NCBI GenBank assembly: GCA_035532215.1
Contig: DATKRK010000250.1
Span: 1 to 37,778 of the forward strand
Direction: 5' to 3'
Length of the DNA: 37,778 bases
Source: JAICIG01 sp035532215
Lineage (GTDB): Bacteria > Planctomycetota > Planctomycetia > Pirellulales > JAICIG01
Below the pieces are notes generated by a model. That model saw only the letters and a list, made by a program, of their open reading frames with translations, was not told the DNA's origin and did no database searches. Numbering within the stretch: the stretch's first letter is position 1; each line of letters begins with the position of its first letter. This document shows, piece after piece, positions 31,848-37,778 of the stretch. A program made the position numbers and the translations under genes.

Positions 31848-33764
31848 ATGTTCATCCAGCGTTGGGCCGTAAGGCATCCAAGGATTGCTCCGCGGCGCGG
31901 AGGCAAGTCGTTGAGAACTCAGAGCGTGGCGGCGGTCCTCGCCGCCGGCGCTATCGTTGCGTCGGCGGTCCTCGCCGGGGTCGCCGCAGCGGCAGCCCCG
32001 CACGCCGAACAACAAGCTGCGGAGTTGGTGCGCCAAGGATTAAAAGCGGAAGTCGACGGCAACCTGCCGGAACGCAAGCGGGCGTTGTCGCAAGCCGTGG
32101 AACTCGCCCCCGACTACGCCCCTGCGCGGTGGAACCAGGGCTTCGTCCAGCGCGACGGCAAGTGGGCGAATTTCGCCGAATCGCACATTCCGCCGGGCGA
32201 CGCCGCAGCCTTGGAAGAATACCGACGATTGCGCGGCACCTACGCCGACCGGGCCGACGCCCAGTTGGAACTGGCCGATTGGTGTCACCGCCGCGGACTG
32301 AAGGACCAGGAGCGTGCGCACCTGTCTCGCTCGCTCGAATTGAATCCCAATCAACCCGCGTTGCGTTCGCGTTTGGGCATGGTCTTCGTCGAAGGCAATT
32401 GGCTCTCGCAGCAGGAAGCCCGCGAGGCGCGCGAGCGCGGCAGGCAGGCGCTTGCCGACTTGCGGCATTGGGCGCCCAGGTGCGAGAAGCTGCGATCCGC
32501 GGCCGCTCGTCTGACAGGCCGCCAGCGCGAAGCGGCGTTGGAACAGATCCGTTCGCTCCGCGATCCCGCCGCGATTACGGCCTTGGAAACGATCGTGGCG
32601 CCCGCCAATGACGACGCCGGCCTGGCGGTCGTCGAGGCGCTGGCCGAAATGCAGCGGCCCGAGGCCGACATTGCGCTGGCGCGTCTCGCGTCGTTCAGCA
32701 GTTCGGAAGAAGTCGCCGACGCCGCGAAGGCCAAGCTGAAAAAGCGGCCGCTGTATAACTTCGTTCCTTCCATGCTCGGCTCGCTGGTGGCGCCGGGCGG
32801 CGAACAGACCACGATCGTCTACAGCCGTAATGGCCGGTTGCTGTTCCGCCAGACATTCATGCACGAGGGAGTCGATCGCAAGCATCTGGCCGTGTTCGAC
32901 AACGCATACCAATTTATCAGATTCGGCCGACTGGCACGTAGCGAAGCCATCCGCCCGCGCGGCGACGAACTACTTGCTGCCAGCGAACTGGGGTCAGCCG
33001 CCGTCGCAGGACGATCGAGACTGATGGAGGCGCAGAACCGGCAATTCGAACGCACCAACGAGCGAATCTGCAAAACCCTGAACGACGTGACCGGCCGGAA
33101 GCTGAGCGCCAATCCTCGCGAGTGGTGGAAATGGTGGAACGATTTTACGGAAACCCTGGTGAAAGGGAAAAAGCAACTCGAGATGGTTTACGCGGGAGAG
33201 GAACTGCCGATTCTGAGCATGCCGACTCTGAGCGTGCCGCCGATTCATTGCAACTGCCTCGTCGCCGGCACGCCCATCTGGACCGACCGCGGCGCCGTGG
33301 CCGTCGATAAAATGCAAGTCGGCGATCGGGTGCTGGCGCAAGATCCCGATACCGGCGAGCTGGCCTATAAGCTCGTGCTGCGGACCACCGTTCGCGAGCA
33401 CAGCGGGACGATCACGATCGGCTTGCCCGGCGGCGGGCAAATCATCGCCAGCGGCGGGCATCCATTTTGGGTCGCCCGAAACGGTTGGGTCAACGCCCGG
33501 CACTTGAAAGCCGGCATGCTGCTGCACGGCGTGGATGGAGCGACCGAGATCGAGTCGGTCGAGATTGACGACCAGGCGAACGTAACCGTTTTCAACCTGG
33601 TCGTCGAAGACTTCCACGATTACTTTGCCGGCGAGGGGCATCTGTTGCTGCACGACATCACGCCTCGCGGGCCCGTACGCGGGCCGCTGCCAGGGCTGGA
33701 AGACGTTCCGCAGGCCCAGCTCAAGGGTCGCACGGCGAAAACCGCCCGCGGCCAGGACGACTAG
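31848..33764 (+). CDS. Exported TPR/HEAT-repeat protein with C-terminal Hint (intein-like) domain
   Basis: 638 residues. A signal sequence or anchor (about 27-50, AAVLAAGAIVASAVLAGVAA) is followed by TPR-like helices (about 55-210), HEAT-like repeats (about 229-300) and a region ending in the EWWKWWNDF motif (425-433), seen in other planctomycete proteins. A Hint domain occupies about 469-603: block A CLVAGTPIWTDRGAVAVDKM with probable nucleophile Cys470, block B IIASGGHPFWV with His538, and block F VFNLVVEDFHDYF. The final His-Asn pair of splicing inteins reads HD (602-603), and +1 is Ile, so splicing is not expected; N-terminal self-cleavage may still occur. Only 35 residues follow, so no toxin domain is present. 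GGGGGAG lies before the ATG. Confidence 0.88.
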   Translation: MFIQRWAVRHPRIAPRRGGKSLRTQSVAAVLAAGAIVASAVLAGVAAAAAPHAEQQAAELVRQGLKAEVDGNLPERKRALSQAVELAPDYAPARWNQGFVQRDGKWANFAESHIPPGDAAALEEYRRLRGTYADRADAQLELADWCHRRGLKDQERAHLSRSLELNPNQPALRSRLGMVFVEGNWLSQQEAREARERGRQALADLRHWAPRCEKLRSAAARLTGRQREAALEQIRSLRDPAAITALETIVAPANDDAGLAVVEALAEMQRPEADIALARLASFSSSEEVADAAKAKLKKRPLYNFVPSMLGSLVAPGGEQTTIVYSRNGRLLFRQTFMHEGVDRKHLAVFDNAYQFIRFGRLARSEAIRPRGDELLAASELGSAAVAGRSRLMEAQNRQFERTNERICKTLNDVTGRKLSANPREWWKWWNDFTETLVKGKKQLEMVYAGEELPILSMPTLSVPPIHCNCLVAGTPIWTDRGAVAVDKMQVGDRVLAQDPDTGELAYKLVLRTTVREHSGTITIGLPGGGQIIASGGHPFWVARNGWVNARHLKAGMLLHGVDGATEIESVEIDDQANVTVFNLVVEDFHDYFAGEGHLLLHDITPRGPVRGPLPGLEDVPQAQLKGRTAKTARGQDD

Positions 33765-33793
33765 TGCCTCTTCAAAGCCATTTTAACAGTCGG

Positions 33794-33996
33794 GTGGCTG
33801 GCGGCTGAGCCTAGCCCGGATTATTCATCAGCCCACACCAACCCGAAGCGCAAGCGAGGCGGAGCAAAGCACTTACCTCGCTGGCGCTTCGGGTTTGCAT
33901 GGAGCGATTTGTCAAGTAATAGCTGGGCTGATGAATAATCCGGGCTTGGCGAAGCTCCAGGCCACTGGGGCATCGCTTCGCTCTGCCGCCAGCCAC
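33794..33996. repeat. Nested inverted-repeat element of about 200 bp
   Basis: Three pairs of arms are nested. Outer: GTGGCTGGCGGC (33794-33805) with GCCGCCAGCCAC (33985-33996). Middle: a perfect 23-base pair, 33813-33835 with 33924-33946 (contains GATTATTCATCAGCCCA). Inner: 33840-33859 with 33876-33895, 19 of 20 bases matching. The element fills the convergent gap between the Hint and AdoMet synthetase genes; it could be a MITE-like or REP-like unit and may act as a two-way terminator. No clear target-site duplication was seen. Confidence 0.85.
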
Positions 33997-34027
33997 GCTC
34001 GCCCATCAACTCAGACTTGAGGCGGCT

Positions 34028-35233
34028 CTAGAACAGCGAAATCCGCCGTTCGATAATCGGCTTCCAGAGCGAGCCGATGCTGGCGAGCAAGTCGCCGACG
34101 ACCGTTTCGATCTGCGGCCGCGCGGCGGCCAACGATGCCGAGCCCTCCATGCCGACTTTCACATCGACGATTCGCGGCCGATTGACCGGAGAGCCGATCG
34201 CGCTGACCAGGCAGCATTCGGCCGCGGCGACGCCCGGCACGTGTTCGACCAGCGCCTCGGCGATGAGCATCGCGGCCACATTATAAAGCTTACCCACGTG
34301 GGTGACGGGGTTCTTGCCGGCGGTCGCTTCCATGGTCATCGGGCGGCCAGGCGTGATCAGTCCGTTGGCTCGATTGCCGCGGCCGACCTCGCCGTCGTCG
34401 CCCGCTTCGGCCGAGGTGCCGGTGACGGTGAGAAACACGTTGCCGCTTTCCGGGTCATCGGCCGCATTGAGCGAAATCTCGACCGGCGAGGCGAGCATCG
34501 GCTCGGCGATGCCGCGGATGGCATCGATCAGCAACGACTTCTTAGCGAGGTAATCTTCGCGGTCCGACACGAACCGGTCGACGAATGCGCAGGCGACCGT
34601 CAACTCGACGCGGTCGCCCGTGCGAACGCCCATCAACTTGATGTCCTCGCCCGTCTCGGGATGCTGCGTTTTGAAATCCGGATCGTTGAGCCGCCGCTCG
34701 ACCTCGTAGACGGTCCGTTCGAGCTTGCTCAGCGGCGCATAACCGACTCCGCACGACGTATCGTTGGCCAGCCACAGTCCCGTTTCGCGCTGCCGCAAAT
34801 AAAGCTGCACCAAATCCGACGAGCCGGGCCGCGTCTGCACGTGGAGCCGGACGTGCTGCTCTGGATCGAGGGCGTGAAATCGGCGCCGCAGCCAATCGAG
34901 ACAACTCGCACGGGCCAGTTCCTCGATGGGAACGACCGCCGAGTCGAACTCCGCCGTCGCCCTGCCCGACATGTAGATATCCAGCGGCGCCAGCACCTCG
35001 CCCCCGCCGAACGCCGCCCGGGCAGAGCCGCCGCAGAGCAGCGCCTTGTCGACATTGTGGTGCAAGATCAGGCCGAAACGATCCAAGTAGTATCTGGACA
35101 GGGCCAGGCTGAATTCCTCGGCCAGCGAATCGCAGATCGTATCGGGATGGCCGAGTCCCTTGCGTTCGACAATCTCGACGCCCTGTGCGTCGGACATGCC
35201 GCGGCCGATGGGGGAGAGAAGCACGTTTTGCAT
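34028..35233 (-). CDS. S-adenosylmethionine synthetase, archaeal type
   Basis: 401 residues, the usual length of the archaeal MAT family. It makes S-adenosylmethionine from methionine and ATP, the methyl donor for methylation reactions. Seen: EIVERKGLGHPDTICDSLAE, YLDRFGLILHHNVDKALLCG, AFGGGEVLAPLDIYMSGRAT, and later NRANGLITPGRPMTMEATAG and GKNPVTHVGKLYNVAAMLIA. These match the archaeal enzyme (for example Methanocaldococcus jannaschii, recalled as ERKGLGHPDSICDG and FGTILHHNTD) rather than bacterial MetK, which is unrelated in order. The start at 35233 gives the archaeal-like opening; an upstream in-frame ATG at 35380 is rejected. It is convergent with the Hint gene and divergent from the BON gene. 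Whether a bacterial MetK also exists cannot be seen here. Confidence 0.93.
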   Translation of the reverse strand: MQNVLLSPIGRGMSDAQGVEIVERKGLGHPDTICDSLAEEFSLALSRYYLDRFGLILHHNVDKALLCGGSARAAFGGGEVLAPLDIYMSGRATAEFDSAVVPIEELARASCLDWLRRRFHALDPEQHVRLHVQTRPGSSDLVQLYLRQRETGLWLANDTSCGVGYAPLSKLERTVYEVERRLNDPDFKTQHPETGEDIKLMGVRTGDRVELTVACAFVDRFVSDREDYLAKKSLLIDAIRGIAEPMLASPVEISLNAADDPESGNVFLTVTGTSAEAGDDGEVGRGNRANGLITPGRPMTMEATAGKNPVTHVGKLYNVAAMLIAEALVEHVPGVAAAECCLVSAIGSPVNRPRIVDVKVGMEGSASLAAARPQIETVVGDLLASIGSLWKPIIERRISLF

Positions 35234-35535
35234 CTGCAATTTCAACCGCCTGCCAAAGTGAATTGATTCCAGCGCTGGTCGGGGCGCCGGATACGTCAAG
35301 ATCTCATGACGATCCAAGCATTTTCGCCGCAAATCCGCACGGTTCGCCGCACACTGCGCGCTGAACCGCACGTCCATCATACCGCGTCCAATCGCCTGAC
35401 GTTGCGAAAGCCGTGCCGGAATGCCGGCGCCGCGGCGTCCGCGCGGCGAACGAGCGCAGCGTCAACGGCTGGCACAAGACCTGCTCGAAGTCGCCCTTAC
35501 TAACCCGAAGCGTCAACCATACAAGGAGCACTGCG
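35234..35535. other. Divergent intergenic region, nothing specific recognised
   Basis: 302 bases between the AdoMet synthetase and BON genes. It should hold promoters for both directions, but no convincing -35/-10 pair was found. A good AAGGAG (35523-35528) serves the BON gene. Confidence 0.5.
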
Positions 35536-36189
35536 ATGAAGACGGATACGCAACTGCGCCGCGACGTGTTGGACGAGCTGCAATGGGAGCCCTGCGTCGA
35601 CGCCAATCAGATCGGAGTGACGGCCAAAGAGGGCGTGATCATGCTTACCGGGATGGTAAAGACCTTCGGCGAAAAGCTCGCCGCCGAGCGCGTGGCCAAA
35701 CGCGTATACGGCGTCCGCGCGGTCGCCAACGACATTCAAGTCCACGTGCCCGGCGCCTTCGAGCGAACCGACCAGGAGGTCGCACAAGCGGCGCTGCACA
35801 CGCTCAAGTGGGATGCGTTCGTGCCCGACGATCGGATTACCGTCACGGTCCGCGACGGGCGGATCATCCTGGAGGGGACGGTCGCTTCGCAATACGATAA
35901 AGAAGCGGCCGCCTGCGCCATCCGCAACCTGGTGGGCGTGAAGGAAGTCGTCAATTCGATCGTGGTCGAGACGGAGGCCAGCCTCGGCGAAATCAAGGAG
36001 CTGATCGAGTCGGCCTTCCTGCGGAGCGCCGAACTCGACGCCCGGCGGATCGCCGTCGAAGTCCACGGCGGCAAGGTCGTGTTGCGCGGCCACGTGAGTT
36101 CCTGCGCCGAAGAGGAGAAGGCGGCCTGGGCCGCCTGGGCGGCGCCCGGCGTTACCGAGGTCGACAACCAGCTCGTCGTGACGCCATGA
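35536..36189 (+). CDS. Triple BON-domain protein
   Basis: 217 residues. BON domains bind phospholipid or other surfaces and occur in OsmY-like stress proteins. Three copies are visible: about 6-72 (LRRDVLDELQWEPCVDANQI, then GVIMLTGMVKTFGEKLAAER), about 76-145 (AQAALHTLKWDAFVPDDRIT, then GRIILEGTVASQYDKEAAAC) and about 150-215 (GKVVLRGHVSSCAEEEKAAW). The first two contain the DExxW-xxxVDAxxI style of osmotically inducible proteins. No signal peptide is seen, unlike OsmY, so the protein is probably cytoplasmic or membrane-peripheral. AAGGAG precedes the ATG at 35536. It lies upstream of hsp20, consistent with a general stress role, although a long gap with a terminator-like hairpin separates them. 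Confidence 0.92.
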   Translation: MKTDTQLRRDVLDELQWEPCVDANQIGVTAKEGVIMLTGMVKTFGEKLAAERVAKRVYGVRAVANDIQVHVPGAFERTDQEVAQAALHTLKWDAFVPDDRITVTVRDGRIILEGTVASQYDKEAAACAIRNLVGVKEVVNSIVVETEASLGEIKELIESAFLRSAELDARRIAVEVHGGKVVLRGHVSSCAEEEKAAWAAWAAPGVTEVDNQLVVTP

Positions 36190-36532
36190 CCCGAGCGCCG
36201 TCGTGATGCGTCTCCGCTCCCCGGCGGCAGCGCCGCTCGAAGGCTTCATCGCCCGTCGAGCGCCTTTCGCCAGAGCGTGCGAATCGGCGCGCTCGCTGTG
36301 CGAGGCGTGAACGCCTCACAGGGCTTTGCAAGCGGCGAGCGTCAGCGCCAAAACGAAGCAGCGGTCGCCGCCGCGGGGATGACCTGCGCGACGGCGCTAT
36401 TTCGCGAGCTGGCAATCGCCCGCGGGCCGTTTCTGCGGCAACGGCCCGCGGTTTGCTTTTCGATAGGGCAAAGTCTGCGATTCCCAAGCGCCGCTGGATG
36501 CGGCGGAGTCTTGAACCATTAGGAGTCCAATC
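36190..36532. other. Structured intergenic region before hsp20
   Basis: 343 bases with no gene. It holds a bulged hairpin (36296-36321, CTGTG/CACAG plus AGGCG/CGCCT) and a strong terminator-like hairpin (36420-36460). A good AGGAG (36521-36525) precedes hsp20. It might carry a small RNA, the 3' end of the BON transcript, or an hsp20 leader. Confidence 0.5.
36420..36460 (+). terminator. Rho-independent terminator-like hairpin
   Basis: CCGCGGGCCGTT (36420-36431) pairs perfectly with AACGGCCCGCGG (36440-36451) around an eight-base loop; TTTGCTTTT follows (36452-36460). A 12-bp GC-rich stem with a T-rich tail fits an intrinsic terminator. It lies 231 bases after the BON gene and 73 bases before hsp20. 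Confidence 0.65.
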
Positions 36533-37051
36533 ATGGCGGCCAACAGCAACACGAAAACCAATGAACCCGCGCCCGCCGAGCCTTCGCGGACGGCTCGCCC
36601 TTGGTATCGGCGCGACCCTTGGACGGATCGATTGCCCTTTCCTCTGGCGCGGCTCGAGCGCGATTTCGAGCATTTGATGGAGCGAGTTTTCGGCAGCGAG
36701 ACGCGGCGGTCGACGTGCTGGGCCGATTTTGGGCCCGCCGTCAGCCTGGCCGAGACCGAGGATCGATACGAGATCAACGCCGAACTGCCCGGCATGAGCC
36801 GCGAGGAAGTGCGCGTCGAACTGCGCAACGGCGATCTCTGGATCTCCGGTGAAAAGAAGAATCCGGAACAGGAAACCGGAAAGACCTTGCACCGGGTCGA
36901 GCAATGCTACGGCGAATTTCGCCGCGCGATTCCGTTGCCCGGCGCCGTGGACGAGGCGAAGATTGAAGCCGCGTACCGCGACGGCATTCTGAAGGTCACG
37001 CTGCCGAAGAGCAAGGAAGCGCGGCCCAGGCGGATCGAGGTGAAAAGCTGA
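36533..37051 (+). CDS. Hsp20 / alpha-crystallin small heat-shock protein
   Basis: 172 residues. Small heat-shock proteins hold unfolding proteins in a refolding-competent state without ATP. An N-terminal basic/hydrophobic region (about 15-60) holds RPWYRRDPWTDRLPFPLARL. The alpha-crystallin domain (about 66-165) has SLAETEDRYEINAELPGMSR, RNGDLWISGEKKNPEQETGK, CYGEFRRAIPLPGAVDEAKI and the signature GILKVTLPK. The C-terminal RIEVKS provides the I-x-I/V anchor used in oligomer formation. AGGAG (36521-36525) precedes the ATG by seven bases. It follows the BON gene on the same strand, suggesting a stress group. No CIRCE or clear ROSE-type thermosensor was identified. Confidence 0.95.
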   Translation: MAANSNTKTNEPAPAEPSRTARPWYRRDPWTDRLPFPLARLERDFEHLMERVFGSETRRSTCWADFGPAVSLAETEDRYEINAELPGMSREEVRVELRNGDLWISGEKKNPEQETGKTLHRVEQCYGEFRRAIPLPGAVDEAKIEAAYRDGILKVTLPKSKEARPRRIEVKS

Positions 37052-37091
37052 TCGGGCGCTTCACCGCCGGCGCCGGGCGCGAAGCAAGGCT

Positions 37092-37574
37092 TCACCGCAC
37101 CGCGTCGGACCAATCCCATTCGTAAAGCAGGTGGCCGCTGGGCGCCAGGCCCAGCCGCCGATACGCGGCGATGGCCGGCGCGTTGTGTTCCTCGACATAG
37201 AGCCGCAGGCCGCAGACTTCCGGGGTCGATCGCGCCAGGGCCGCGAGGTGTTCGAACAACGCGCGAAACGCGCCGCGGCCCCGATAATCGGCGACGACGT
37301 AGACGCTCTGAATCCACCAGAACACGCCGGCGCGCCAGTCGCTCCACTCGTAGGTCAGCATCGTCTGGCCGACGATTCGCCCGTCGCACTCCGCCAAAAA
37401 ATAGCGGCACAGTTCCGGGCGCGACAGCGCCAGCCGGACGCCGCGCTCGAGTGTGGCGGGGTCGAGCGTCTTTTGCTCCGATTCGAACGCCAAGAGCCGA
37501 TTGAATTCGGCGACGATCACCGCATCGCCCGGCGTCGCGTCGCGAATTTGCAGTGGATCGATGGGAGCTGTCAC
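37092..37574 (-). CDS. GNAT family N-acetyltransferase
   Basis: 160 residues. GNAT enzymes transfer acetyl groups from acetyl-CoA to amines on small molecules or proteins. Seen: IRDATPGDAVIVAEFNRLLA at the start, the strand WIQSVYVVADYRGRGAFRAL whose RGRGA is the acetyl-CoA pyrophosphate loop (family Q/RxxGxG/A), and RLYVEEHNAPAIAAYRRLGL at the end, the classic NxxAxxxYxxxGF ending. The GTG at 37574 has AGGAGG six bases upstream; the in-frame ATG at 37616 is further away and less likely. The substrate is unknown. It is followed by no gene on its strand in this direction; the ABC ATPase gene ends 71 bases upstream of its start, on the same strand. Confidence 0.92.
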   Translation of the reverse strand: MTAPIDPLQIRDATPGDAVIVAEFNRLLAFESEQKTLDPATLERGVRLALSRPELCRYFLAECDGRIVGQTMLTYEWSDWRAGVFWWIQSVYVVADYRGRGAFRALFEHLAALARSTPEVCGLRLYVEEHNAPAIAAYRRLGLAPSGHLLYEWDWSDAVR

Positions 37575-37645
37575 GACATCCTCCTGAGCGAACCTGGCGC
37601 CGGCCGCCGGCCGCACGCGAGCGAAACGGCCAAAACGCCCAGAGG

Positions 37646-37778
37646 CTACGCCGTTTTCTCGTGCTCGTTGACGATCCGCCCGTCGCGGATTTCGATCACT
37701 CGCTCGGCGCGGTCGGCCACTTCGTTGCTGTGCGTAATGACGACCAGCGTCTCGCCCTGCTCGTCGTGCAGGCGATCG
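37646..37778 (-). CDS. ABC transporter ATP-binding protein, C-terminal part (start outside window)
   Basis: The last 43 residues of a minus-strand gene that begins beyond the right edge. Visible: ETLVVITHSNEVADRAERVI, where THS is the H-loop histidine that contacts the ATP gamma-phosphate, then EIRDGRIVNEHE, a typical ending of LolD/MacB-type ABC ATPases. Walker A, Walker B and signature motifs lie outside. LolD/MacB-type is inferred from the ending alone; it could belong to another export family. Confidence 0.85.
   Translation of the reverse strand, partial: DRLHDEQGETLVVITHSNEVADRAERVIEIRDGRIVNEHEKTA

Noticed and set aside
33657..33764. C-terminal toxin after the Hint domain, with an immunity gene
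   Set aside because: Only 35 low-complexity residues follow and the next genes are on the other strand with a housekeeping role.
36461..36532. ROSE-type RNA thermometer upstream of hsp20
   Set aside because: No sequence able to pair convincingly with the AGGAG ribosome binding site was found.

Overview
The window looks like chromosomal DNA of a GC-rich planctomycete, probably of the Pirellulales type. The evidence is the set of lineage-typical proteins: an ECF sigma factor followed by a very large membrane protein, a J-domain-like protein carrying the HYRLLGI signature, an ELWxxDGT-repeat surface protein with an LEPR-XLL-like N-terminus and a DUF4214 tail, a HEAT/Hint protein, a Uma2 nuclease, and an excisionase-like HTH domain on a long acidic linker. 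GC-rich palindromes of a type scattered through such genomes also occur between genes. No prophage, transposase, CRISPR array, rRNA or tRNA gene was seen. About 31 genes are supported; both end genes are cut by the window.

Layout. 1-334: 3' end of ndk (nucleoside diphosphate kinase). 312-9649, all minus strand: an ECF sigma factor translationally coupled to a large single-pass membrane protein, a class IV PLP aminotransferase, a 1100-residue J-like membrane protein, and a secreted beta-helix protein. 9650-10155 is a divergent intergenic region. 10156-16144, plus strand: a small exported protein, a membrane-anchored HTH protein and an OmpA-type lipoprotein (probably one envelope cluster), then a PhyH-type oxygenase, an ankyrin-repeat protein and a flavodoxin-like protein. 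16313-18684: two response regulators, one NtrC-like on the minus strand and one NarL-like on the plus strand. 18845-19411: Uma2 nuclease. 19425-25450, minus strand: a run of six genes encoding an exported protein with a TPR-like segment, a glycine-zipper/FHA membrane protein, a GATase-like membrane protein, a lipoprotein with a CsgG/TolB-like N-terminus, an 83-residue protein and a XerC/D recombinase. 25723-28104: the ELWxxDGT/DUF4214 surface protein. 28607-29404: a YceH-family protein. 29754-33764, plus strand: a CBS-pair protein, an exported coiled-coil protein and the HEAT/Hint protein. 34028-35233, minus strand: an archaeal-type S-adenosylmethionine synthetase. 35536-37051: a triple-BON protein and an Hsp20 chaperone. 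37092-37778, minus strand: a GNAT acetyltransferase and the 3' end of an ABC transporter ATPase gene.

How the genes fit together. Most of the window concerns the cell envelope, signalling and stress: sigma factor plus membrane partner, two response regulators, FHA phospho-threonine recognition, OmpA-type peptidoglycan anchoring, and a CBS/BON/Hsp20 group. The least understood and most interesting parts are the FHA-centred gene run (19.4-25.5 kb), the membrane-tethered DNA-binding protein beside the OmpA lipoprotein (10.2-13.0 kb), the Hint-domain protein with its coiled-coil partner (30.5-33.8 kb), and the archaeal-type AdoMet synthetase. All functional calls come from reading motifs by eye; no database search was possible.
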